Origin: Candidatus Amesbacteria bacterium
GTDB taxonomy: Bacteria > Patescibacteriota > Microgenomatia > CAZETR01 > Amesbacteraceae
Assembly (NCBI GenBank): GCA_027331445.1
Contig: DAHWUD010000009.1
Coordinates: 1 to 38,278, forward strand
DNA: 38,278 nucleotides
Direction of reading: 5' to 3'
Shown piece by piece: positions 31,642 through 38,278 of this stretch; the stretch's first letter is position 1, and the number at the start of each line of letters is the position of its first letter. The translations under genes and the position numbers were made by a program. The notes beneath the pieces were generated by a model. The model had not been told where the DNA came from. It worked only from the letters and a program-made list of their open reading frames with translations, and ran no database searches.

Positions 31642-32463
31642 GTGATAGCCACCCCCTTACCCCGGGTGTGTGAATTTCATATTAACGCTGGGGAGAGTAT
31701 GGGCCTCGGACCGGGGATAGCGGCTGCAGAAGTGGTGTGCCCGCCCGACAAGTTTATAAGCGCGAATGATTTAGGCACAGAATTGCCCGGAACTGAAGCC
31801 CAAAAAAACAATTGGCGTAATTCTTATAACCTGAACGGAAATCTGACAGGCACTTACCCAGTGGGCTTATCCAGCGACGGCAGCCAGGTGGTGAATTCAT
31901 ACGGCGACAGGGAAACTCTGGCGGCTTTCAAGTCGGCAGTGGAGAAGGTAACGGGGACAAACGAGGTGCCAAACGTACTGGACAATACGGTTAAAGCCCC
32001 GCTGACCGAAGCCCAGAAGACAGAACAAGCAAACCGGGTGATTTTGACCGGCGTCGGGGTGGCGACCGGAGAAGTGATGTTGGGGATTGCCGGGATCAGC
32101 GCGTTAGTGATCGCCAATGTGGTCAGACACAAGAAAGAGGTGCATGGCAGAATCTGGCAGCCGGTGAAATCAGTTTTGCCGGCGAAAACTGCTTCGCAGA
32201 TCAACCATTCCAGATCGTCCCGTGAAGAAAGGGACAGCGAGCAGGCTCTTAGTCAAAGCCAAGTGATAAAATTTTTCAAATCTGAATATGGCGCCGATAT
32301 CAGGTATGAATTCGGCGGGACCCAACCCCATAATGAAACAGTAAACTTTATGACCGCCCTATACCGGGGGGAGACAGATCCGGAAAAGAAATATGAATTG
32401 CAGCGAAATATTCTTTTTTACTGTGTAAATGAAAATATCGAAATACCCCGGGAGCTGAAATGA
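31642..32463 (+). CDS. Hypothetical protein with one central membrane helix
   Basis: 273 aa from GTG at 31642; the frame is open further upstream, so the start is uncertain. A hydrophobic helix (about 133-161) divides a roughly 130-residue N-terminal portion with two Cys from a basic/charged C-terminal portion (about 163-273). No family recognised. The C-terminal part, FFKSEYGADIRYEFGG, looks globular. Expressed from the consensus promoter upstream; the next gene starts 12 bp after its stop. Confidence 0.6.
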   Translation: MIATPLPRVCEFHINAGESMGLGPGIAAAEVVCPPDKFISANDLGTELPGTEAQKNNWRNSYNLNGNLTGTYPVGLSSDGSQVVNSYGDRETLAAFKSAVEKVTGTNEVPNVLDNTVKAPLTEAQKTEQANRVILTGVGVATGEVMLGIAGISALVIANVVRHKKEVHGRIWQPVKSVLPAKTASQINHSRSSREERDSEQALSQSQVIKFFKSEYGADIRYEFGGTQPHNETVNFMTALYRGETDPEKKYELQRNILFYCVNENIEIPRELK

Positions 32464-32475
32464 TAAAATTCGGGG

Positions 32476-33666
32476 GTGATGCGGAAAAGAGATATCGTCA
32501 GGAAAGTTGTTTTGGCGGTGGTGGGATTGGGGTTGGGAGGAATGCTGGCGATGGTCGTGGTTAATTACCGGGATAAACTGCCGCGGATAATGCTGAGCCC
32601 GATTCCGGCCGTACAGTCCGGTCAAAACGGGCAGGGGCGGGAGGTCATCGGGTTTTTGCCGTACTGGCTGTTAGCCAAAGCCCAGAGTGATTATGCCGGA
32701 AAAATTACAACTCTCACTTATTTCGGGTTGGCGGTGGACGGGCAAGGGCAGATCCAAAAGTTCAGTAATCCGGGGGAAGCGGAGCCGGGGTGGTACGCCT
32801 TAACTTCAGGCCGGGCGGATCAATTGCTGCAGGCGGCCAGGGCTGACAAAATTGCGCTGTCGCTTCTGGTTTTTTCCGGAGATCCCGACACTATTTCCCA
32901 GCTGGTCAGCGACCCGGTCGGACATGCGGCCAATTTGCTGACGGCGGTGATACCGCTGATGCAGGAATACGGCTTTACAGATCTGAACCTGGACATTGAA
33001 AATACCGGTACGGCTTCGGATTCGGCCAGAGCCCAATTCACGCAGTTTGTAAAAACAGTCAAGGACGGGCTCATCCAAAACGGCATTAATTCACTGACCG
33101 TGGAGATTACGACCAATGATGCCGTGGACAAGAAATTAATTGACGTAGCGGAAGTGGGAAAAATCGCCAACCAGCTGGTATTGATGGCTTATGACTATCA
33201 TTTTGCCGGGTCTTTAGTTACGGGGCCGGTGTCTCCCATATCCGGGGGCGGGCAGCGGTTTGAATATGACGTGACAACGGCGGTTAAACAAACGCTTGTT
33301 AAACTGGCGGCGGACAAGCTGGTTTTGGGCATCCCGCTTTACGGATATGAATGGGAAACGCTAACACCGGCTTCCAGCTCGGCGGTTATACCGGGATCTG
33401 GGCAGGTAATTAGCAGTTCCCGGGTGCAGCAAACGCTGGCGGTGTGCGACGGCTGCCTGGCGGTTTATGATGACCGGATCGGGGAAAGCTATGCGACATA
33501 TCGAACGCCGCAGGGAGATTGGGAACAAATGTTTTATCCGGATGCCCGGTCGACTTCGGATAAAACGCAATTTGTACAGAAACTGAAACTGCGCGGGCTG
33601 GCATTGTGGGCACTGGGATATGAAGATGACCAGGTGCTGGCGCCAATCGGGCAATATTTAAAATGA
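32476..33666 (+). CDS. Membrane-anchored GH18-family glycosidase
   Basis: 396 aa. An N-terminal anchor (about 8-30) is followed by a GH18 barrel. The catalytic signature D-x-x-x-D-x-E is present as DLNLDIE (169-175). VIGFLPYW (57-64), LVLMAYDYH and GIPLYGYEWE are the usual strands of spore-coat/YaaH-type GH18 proteins. It would cut beta-1,4-linked N-acetyl sugars in peptidoglycan or chitin-like polymers outside the membrane. TAAAAT (32464-32469) ends 6 nt before GTG at 32476, or 9 nt before the ATG at 32479. Confidence 0.88.
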   Translation: MMRKRDIVRKVVLAVVGLGLGGMLAMVVVNYRDKLPRIMLSPIPAVQSGQNGQGREVIGFLPYWLLAKAQSDYAGKITTLTYFGLAVDGQGQIQKFSNPGEAEPGWYALTSGRADQLLQAARADKIALSLLVFSGDPDTISQLVSDPVGHAANLLTAVIPLMQEYGFTDLNLDIENTGTASDSARAQFTQFVKTVKDGLIQNGINSLTVEITTNDAVDKKLIDVAEVGKIANQLVLMAYDYHFAGSLVTGPVSPISGGGQRFEYDVTTAVKQTLVKLAADKLVLGIPLYGYEWETLTPASSSAVIPGSGQVISSSRVQQTLAVCDGCLAVYDDRIGESYATYRTPQGDWEQMFYPDARSTSDKTQFVQKLKLRGLALWALGYEDDQVLAPIGQYLK

Positions 33667-34320
33667 ATAGCCCCGGCGGGTGGCGTCATTGTAGAGATAG
33701 GAACGGCGGGCGGAAAGAGTGGCCACCTGAGTCTGTAAGTTTAAGTCATTGAAGGCCAGGGTGGCCGACCCGGTGGAGACGGTGACGGTGATCCTGTTTG
33801 ATGGAGTGTTAAAAGCAACTGATAAGGAACCGGCAGTCAGCCGGACCAGCAGGTGGGCGGCACGAACGGACAGCGGGGACGAGGAGGAAGCGGAGTAATC
33901 GACCCGTCCGCCCAGCTGCTCAAAAACCAGGTCCGAAGGCAAGGTCTGGATAATGTTGAGCCGGGTTTTAGGGTAGACGGCCAGACCGGCCGCTGGAGGA
34001 AAGCTGATAAGGGCCGATCCGCTGGCTCCGGCAAACAGGCTGTCGCCCTGCTGCAGAACCGGCGGGGTAAGAAATGCCGCCGGGGCGGTCGCGGTCCGGG
34101 ATTGCCAGGTAAAGTCGCCTGAGACGGCTAGCACCTGACCGGTCAAAGTTTGGGAAGGAGCGGCGGCCCAGGAAAATGCCGGCAGCGGCTGGGGAAGGGA
34201 GGTTGCCTGACGGGAGGGCGGCGGGGCGGTAGTCCGCCAGCCAAAATAAATCAATGTGAACGACCCGCCCAAAATCACAGACAAAAAGATCACCGCGATA
34301 TCGGGGAGTAGTTTTTTCAC
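33658..34320 (-). CDS. Membrane-anchored FecR-like protein
   Basis: About 220 aa. It has an N-terminal membrane helix (about 8-28), a Pro/Ser linker, then a beta-rich domain resembling FecR-type extracytoplasmic modules (LQQGDSLFAGASGSALISFPPAAGLAVYP, followed by LEQ-like FEQLGGRVDYS). In the family this domain can sense or scaffold at the membrane; no sigma partner sits next to it here. GTG at 34320 lies 6 nt from TATAAT (34327-34332, minus); GTG at 34323 is also possible. Its stop overlaps the GH18 3' end by 9 bp. Confidence 0.55.
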   Translation of the reverse strand: MKKLLPDIAVIFLSVILGGSFTLIYFGWRTTAPPPSRQATSLPQPLPAFSWAAAPSQTLTGQVLAVSGDFTWQSRTATAPAAFLTPPVLQQGDSLFAGASGSALISFPPAAGLAVYPKTRLNIIQTLPSDLVFEQLGGRVDYSASSSSPLSVRAAHLLVRLTAGSLSVAFNTPSNRITVTVSTGSATLAFNDLNLQTQVATLSARRSYLYNDATRRGYSF

Positions 34321-34334
34321 CACCTAATTATAAT

Positions 34335-34463
34335 CTAGCGGAAGAAGGTGTGAGCGACCAGCCACAGACCGAGGAAGAAGCTGATAGCCACCACAATAAC
34401 CATGGTGGCATCCACGCTCTGGTGCCAGATGTCGCTTTGCCTGCGGGCAGTTTTGTGAGCCAT
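34335..34463 (-). CDS. Small single-pass membrane protein (42 aa)
   Basis: ATG at 34463 to TAG at 34335. The product starts MAHKTARRQSDIWHQSVDA and continues into one hydrophobic helix (about 20-42). The DIWHQSVDA motif plus following helix matches the N-terminus of the next gene (DFWHQPVDA), showing that it is a real, related reading frame. A TATAAT on the minus strand (34467-34472) lies just upstream. Function unknown. Confidence 0.65.
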   Translation of the reverse strand: MAHKTARRQSDIWHQSVDATMVIVVAISFFLGLWLVAHTFFR

Positions 34464-34513
34464 GTAATTATAATTGCACACTTTACCGAGGGAATGCAAG
34501 AGTGAAATTGAAG

Positions 34514-35224
34514 CTAAAAGGAGAGGAGACTTAGAACCTGGGAGAAGAACGGCTGTTCGATGCGGATGATGGTTCCGGTTTGGGGAGAAACATAAACGGT
34601 TTGGGAAATGGCAACGGGAACAAAGCCGAGGAAATGCTTGGTAACGGAGCCTCTCACCTGATAAGCCAAGGTGTTGCCAAGCTGGGTAAGAATGACTAGC
34701 TGGGCCGAAGGAGAGGTGGGCGAAGAATCTACCCGGGTAACGACATGATTTTGGATCAGATTTTGGACGGCTGCGTCGGGAAGGATGGTGACAGTTTTGA
34801 CCCCCGAAGGAGTGGTGACGGTTAAGGCGCCGGTGGTGGCATTAACTGACAAGGGGAAGTGGGTTTGCGTTTGGGTGGTATTCTGCTGTATCAGCTGCAA
34901 GTTGCGGGCGGAGTCGGTGCCAATATGCAAGCCGGATTCAATTTCCAATTCCCTTTCTCTTCCGACTACTTCTCCTCCGACTTCCGGCGGGGTTCCCGTC
35001 TCCCCTTCTCTCTCAGGACGGAGGGCGGCAGGGGTGGAAAGCGGCTGGCGGTCATCGGCAGCGGGAACCTGGTTGTCTTCGGCAAAAGCATTACTAGGGT
35101 AAAATCGATAAAGAAACATCCAGACGGACAGGAAAGCGACCAGGGCAGTGATGATAATCACGGGCGCATCAACGGGCTGATGCCAAAAGTCGACTTGTAC
35201 TCGACGGCGATGGTTGGCTTTCAT
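34514..35224 (-). CDS. Membrane-anchored hypothetical protein
   Basis: About 236 aa. It starts MKANHRRRVQVDFWHQPVDA followed by one membrane helix (about 20-40), an acidic/Pro-rich linker, and a C-terminal domain that I do not recognise (about 100-236). The ATG at 35224 is preferred over 35242, because it aligns with the start of the 42-aa paralogue. Probably extracytoplasmic. Divergent from the gene at 35292, with about 65 bp shared upstream. Confidence 0.6.
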   Translation of the reverse strand: MKANHRRRVQVDFWHQPVDAPVIIITALVAFLSVWMFLYRFYPSNAFAEDNQVPAADDRQPLSTPAALRPEREGETGTPPEVGGEVVGRERELEIESGLHIGTDSARNLQLIQQNTTQTQTHFPLSVNATTGALTVTTPSGVKTVTILPDAAVQNLIQNHVVTRVDSSPTSPSAQLVILTQLGNTLAYQVRGSVTKHFLGFVPVAISQTVYVSPQTGTIIRIEQPFFSQVLSLLSF

Positions 35225-35291
35225 AGGACGATTGTTGCACAACTAATCTGGTAATTGCAAGCGGCAAATTTATGTGGTAAAAGGTTGTGTT

Positions 35292-35747
35292 GTGATTAAA
35301 AATGTGGTCATCGGCGTTTTGGCTGCGGCAGCAATAGCGGAAATGGGGTTTATCGTGTGGAAAATTCCGGGGGAACGGCGGGTGATGGGGGTGCAGACCT
35401 CGTCCAGGCCGGCGGGAGGGCCGCCTCCGTTTTTGACTAAAGGTATGAAGCTGGCCGAATCGCCGACTGCGAAATTCGCCCGGCAGATCTATCCCGGACA
35501 GCTGAGTGACGCGGCCCAGGCGGCATTGACCGGATGGCAGATAGACAGTCAGCCGGCCAGCGACGGGGCGGAAATCGTGACGCTGACCCCCACGGAATCT
35601 GATGACCAAAAACAGGTTTACACCGTTAAAACCGGTCAGACGCTGTATTTTATAGAGATGACGCCGGCGGATGACAAAGGAAATACGGACATTAATCTAA
35701 GAGACGATTACGGAGTGATTGTTGACAGCAACGGCATCGTACAATAA
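35292..35747 (+). CDS. Membrane-anchored hypothetical protein
   Basis: About 151 aa from GTG at 35292. It has an N-terminal helix (about 4-26, VVIGVLAAAAIAEMGFIVW), a Gly/Pro-rich linker and a C-terminal domain without recognised family (LTGWQIDSQPASDGAEIVTLTP). TTGCAA (35255-35260), 17-bp spacer and TAAAAG (35278-35283) lie 8 nt before this GTG, favouring it over the GTG at 35274. The C-terminal region overlaps the promoter of the cupin gene. Confidence 0.55.
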   Translation: MIKNVVIGVLAAAAIAEMGFIVWKIPGERRVMGVQTSSRPAGGPPPFLTKGMKLAESPTAKFARQIYPGQLSDAAQAALTGWQIDSQPASDGAEIVTLTPTESDDQKQVYTVKTGQTLYFIEMTPADDKGNTDINLRDDYGVIVDSNGIVQ

Positions 35748-35750
35748 TAT
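35722..35750 (+). promoter_or_regulatory. Promoter of cupin gene
   Basis: TTGACA (35722-35727), 17-bp spacer, TAATAT (35745-35750), 6 nt before ATG. It lies inside the last codons and stop of the upstream gene. Confidence 0.65.
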
Positions 35751-35756
35751 TAAGCC

Positions 35757-36128
35757 ATGGTCGGGTTGGTGAAGGATGTAAAGGGACAAGCAGAAAAAAA
35801 CAGTTTTTTCAGGCAGGTTCTGGAAACGGGGAAGCATACGCAGGTAGTGATTATGAGTATTCCGCCGGGGGGAGAAATAGGGATGGAAGTGCATCCGGAC
35901 ACGGATCAAGTGTTGTATCTGCTATCCGGATCCGGCAAGGTAATTTTGAACGGGGAAGAGGCGGCATACGAAGCGGGGGACGTGGTGCTGGTGAATGAAG
36001 GCACGCAGCATAACTTTGTGAATACCGGTACGGCGGATTTGAAAATTATCACCATGTATTCGCCGCCGCATCACCCCAAGGGGACCATTCATAAGACAAA
36101 AACGGAAGCGGACAACGCCGGGTATTAA
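35757..36128 (+). CDS. Cupin-domain protein
   Basis: 123 aa, one cupin barrel. Seen: IPPGGEIGMEVHPDTDQVLYLLSGSGKV (motif 1, with only one clear His) and GDVVLVNEGTQHNF (motif 2, with its His). The metal site may therefore be reduced. Small stand-alone cupins are isomerases, dioxygenases or ligand binders; the substrate is unknown. The promoter gives a 6-nt gap to ATG. Its stop directly abuts the convergent GT39-like gene. Confidence 0.85.
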   Translation: MVGLVKDVKGQAEKNSFFRQVLETGKHTQVVIMSIPPGGEIGMEVHPDTDQVLYLLSGSGKVILNGEEAAYEAGDVVLVNEGTQHNFVNTGTADLKIITMYSPPHHPKGTIHKTKTEADNAGY

Positions 36129-37829
36129 CTAGCGGGGAGTGAAGAGATAGAGGAACGGGGTGGAATCGGGATAGAGTACAGTTTGCAGGTGGGGAACCTG
36201 GGTATCGATGAGGGGCTGACGGGCGTCGGAGATGATGAGGGTGTTTTTGGGGAAGCCGGGCTGCTTGATGATGTCGGTCCAGGTGCGGGAGCCGGGGGGC
36301 AGCAAGAGGATATTGCCAAACTCAACTCCGGAAAGGTCGGAGGTGAGACGGACGGTAGGTAATGGTTCCAGGGCCTGAAAGGCGGCCGGAGACATGCGGG
36401 TAGTAAACAGGTAAGCCATAATGGCGGAATCGGTATCCAGATCAACCACGACATGGGAATAGCGGGGAGAATTGGTAATGGCTAATTTGACCGCCTGATC
36501 GAAGCCCCATTGGAAGGGTGGGGCACTTTCAAAACGATAGATGCCGAAGAAATAGTTGTAGGTATTGAGGAGGGAAAAGGCTAGGAGCACAAGATAAAGA
36601 CTAAAGAGCACCCGGCTTTTGGAAAAAAGATAGTAAATGCCGATGGAAATGGTAAAAATGAAAGCCGGGAGCAGCAGAAAAGTCCGGGCGGCGTGAGCGC
36701 CGCCGCCGCGGGTGAGGGCGGAGGGGATCGGTCCGACTAAAAACCAAAAGGCTAATAGATACGCGCTTTTACGGGGAACAAACTTTATCAGGGTCAGAGC
36801 AAAAAGGCCCAGAACAAAGGGAAGAACATCCGATTCAAAAAACTGGCCGATGGCGTCGCGGTCGGGAGACTGGCGCAGATTTTGATCGCCTTTGGTAAAG
36901 AGATATTGAGTTGAATAAACATCCAGATAATTCTGAAAGAAAGTGGACAAAATAAGCTGGGGTTTGTTGTAGGTCAGGCGGTCCAAGAAATTGGGCGTCT
37001 GGCCGATGCCGGTATGGCCCTTGGCAGCATTGGAATATTGGCGCTGGTAATTTACGGCTGAGGCCAAAGTGGGGTCGGTGAGAATGGAAAGGTCATGAAA
37101 GCGCGTACCCGAAAGGCCGAAAAAACCATCCCACTCGATGGGAGCGGTAAGCAGGGCAAAACAAATGACAAACAGCAGCAAGTGTCGGCGGGGCAGTGAA
37201 AACAGCCTCTTCATATAGAGCATTATCAGAAATACGACTAAAAGGGGAACAAAAAATTTGGCCGGGCTGTATGAGGCCACGGCCAGGCCGAAGGACAGAC
37301 CGGAAACCCAGAGCCAGCGGGAATCGGCCAGGCTTTTGTAGAAAGCCACCAGGCCCAGAAGCATAAAAGTCAGCATGGCGTTGCATTCGACGGATTGGCG
37401 GGCGTAGAGCACCTGCCAGATGGAAACGGCCAGTGCAAAAGCGGCCAAATGACCGACATTTAAGTTTAAATTTCTAATTTTTAACGGCAGATGCTCAAAC
37501 AGTAAATTGGCCAGGTAATAAATGAGGAGGACAGAGAGGAGGCCATAGATGGCTGAAGGCAGGCGGACGGCAAGCGGGGTGAGACCGAAAGCGGCCACGA
37601 AGGGCACGGCTGAGTAGATGAACACAGGGGTGCGGTAGTCGGCAAAGGAGTGAAAAATAAACGGCAGCGGATTGCCGAAGTAATCCCGGCCGGTTTTGAT
37701 CAGGGAGAAGGCCTGGTAACCGGTGTCCTGTTCGTCCCAATGCAGGCCGTTGGGGAGAGTTGAGAGGTTGTAGAAACGGAGGAGTCCAGCAAGAATAAGG
37801 ATGACGCCAAGCGCGAGTAGGCGTTTCAT
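36129..37829 (-). CDS. GT39/ArnT-like polytopic glycosyltransferase
   Basis: 566 aa with about ten or more membrane helices. The N-terminal loop LHWDEQDTGYQAF carries the acidic pair expected for the catalytic metal of lipid-linked-sugar (GT-C fold, PMT-like) transferases. The long C-terminal soluble part (about 450-566) would lie outside. It probably transfers a sugar from a polyprenyl-phosphate donor to a protein or lipid. It begins 2 bp after the rplS stop and has no promoter of its own that I can see. Confidence 0.85.
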   Translation of the reverse strand: MKRLLALGVILILAGLLRFYNLSTLPNGLHWDEQDTGYQAFSLIKTGRDYFGNPLPFIFHSFADYRTPVFIYSAVPFVAAFGLTPLAVRLPSAIYGLLSVLLIYYLANLLFEHLPLKIRNLNLNVGHLAAFALAVSIWQVLYARQSVECNAMLTFMLLGLVAFYKSLADSRWLWVSGLSFGLAVASYSPAKFFVPLLVVFLIMLYMKRLFSLPRRHLLLFVICFALLTAPIEWDGFFGLSGTRFHDLSILTDPTLASAVNYQRQYSNAAKGHTGIGQTPNFLDRLTYNKPQLILSTFFQNYLDVYSTQYLFTKGDQNLRQSPDRDAIGQFFESDVLPFVLGLFALTLIKFVPRKSAYLLAFWFLVGPIPSALTRGGGAHAARTFLLLPAFIFTISIGIYYLFSKSRVLFSLYLVLLAFSLLNTYNYFFGIYRFESAPPFQWGFDQAVKLAITNSPRYSHVVVDLDTDSAIMAYLFTTRMSPAAFQALEPLPTVRLTSDLSGVEFGNILLLPPGSRTWTDIIKQPGFPKNTLIISDARQPLIDTQVPHLQTVLYPDSTPFLYLFTPR

Positions 37830-37831
37830 GC

Positions 37832-38158
37832 CTATTGGTTCTGGGTAATGGTAGCGACTTGGCGTTGGGATTTAGCCCGGACGAAAGTCAATTTGGCCCG
37901 ACGAACTGTGCCATGCTTTTTGACTTCGATTTTGGCAATCCAGGGAGTGACCACGGGAAAGATTTTCTCGACACCAATACCGCCGACGGCAATTTTGCGG
38001 ACTGTAAAGGTCTGGCTTTCTCCCCTGCCCCGGATGCCAATGACCAGGCCTTCAAAAATCTGGATGCGCTCTTTGTCGCCCTCCATGACCTTCTGGTGAA
38101 TCCGGACCAGGTCCCCTACATGAACGGCCGTGCCGGTAATAGTCGTTGATATGGCCAT
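37832..38158 (-). CDS. rplS: Ribosomal protein L19
   Basis: 108 aa, normal length. L19 sits at the 30S-50S interface. Seen: [42 protein letters not shown] and [16 protein letters not shown]. The start is ATG at 38158, 9 nt from a -10. It is apparently co-transcribed with the GT39-like gene, an unusual partner. Confidence 0.95.
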   Translation of the reverse strand: MAISTTITGTAVHVGDLVRIHQKVMEGDKERIQIFEGLVIGIRGRGESQTFTVRKIAVGGIGVEKIFPVVTPWIAKIEVKKHGTVRRAKLTFVRAKSQRQVATITQNQ

Positions 38159-38167
38159 GACCCCCCT

Positions 38168-38196
38168 ATTTTAACCCATTTGGGTGGCGGACTCAA
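38168..38196 (-). promoter_or_regulatory. rplS promoter
   Basis: On the minus strand TTGAGT (38191-38196), 17-bp spacer, TAAAAT (38168-38173), 9 nt before ATG. A G6 run follows the -10 and could help translation. Confidence 0.65.
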
Positions 38197-38213
38197 CGGC
38201 TTGTATAGGATGC

Positions 38214-38278
38214 CTACTTTTCGGAATGGAGCTGGTTTAGGTATTGGGTTGGGCTCATGTAGTTGAGTGAGTAATGTG
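38214..38278 (-). CDS. 3' end of an IS transposase (partial)
   Basis: The last 65 bases on the minus strand read HYSLNYMSPTQYLNQLHSEK and stop. This matches the C-terminal end of DDE transposases of the IS3/IS481 integrase-core group, where a RPH.SLNYL.P..YL motif closes the domain. The rest lies beyond the window. Confidence 0.65.
   Translation of the reverse strand, partial: HYSLNYMSPTQYLNQLHSEK

Overview
The window looks like chromosome of a Candidate Phyla Radiation (Patescibacteria) bacterium, most likely of the Microgenomates group. This is inferred from gene content and packing, not from a marker search. Features supporting it are a bifunctional phosphoglucose/phosphomannose isomerase, a very short UvrC, PEP synthase next to enolase and phosphoglycerate mutase, many single-pass or secreted proteins of unknown role, almost no intergenic space, and convergent genes that touch or overlap. 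UGA is used as a stop, so genetic code 25 does not apply.

Layout: 70-11.9 kb is a DNA-repair block. uvrC, uvrA and uvrB lie on the minus strand, interleaved with a surface transglutaminase, a PIG-L deacetylase and small secreted or unknown proteins. It is followed by a sigma-70-like gene with a hydrophobic N-terminal segment and the divergent lexA. A 19-bp motif is shared by the lexA/sigma intergenic region and the uvrB leader and is a candidate SOS operator. 11.9-19.7 kb holds dedA, rsmI and the lower glycolysis/gluconeogenesis run gpmI-eno-ppsA plus a sugar-phosphate isomerase. 19.7-25.5 kb holds a holA-like gene, a small metallopeptidase, a glycosidase-DUF192 fusion, ruvC, a NAGPA-type glycosidase, a frameshifted NicO/RcnA-type exporter, tRNA-Lys with a tRNA-like fragment beside it, and a GH15-like enzyme.

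25.6-29.7 kb is a 4.1-kb, visibly more A+T-rich integrated element in the 3' end of tRNA-Glu(UUC), bounded by a perfect 33-bp direct repeat. It carries a serine recombinase lacking its catalytic domain, a control region with three ACAG-N5-ACAG repeats, an RHH regulator with a palindrome in its promoter, a 69-aa unknown, a Zn-finger/DUF4145-like protein and a P-loop kinase-like protein. The recombinase reading frame runs through the attachment site and into the tRNA on the antisense strand, so its C-terminus differs between integrated and excised forms.

29.8-38.2 kb returns to host genes: an ABC exporter, a GH18 protein, several membrane-anchored unknowns (two sharing an N-terminal module), a cupin, a GT39-type mannosyltransferase-like protein and rplS. 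The right edge cuts the 3' end of an IS transposase.

A recurrent pattern is a -10 hexamer ending 6-9 nt before the start codon with no Shine-Dalgarno room. This implies widespread leaderless transcription, and I used it to revise several starts. uvrA is the clear exception, with a structured leader and a Shine-Dalgarno.
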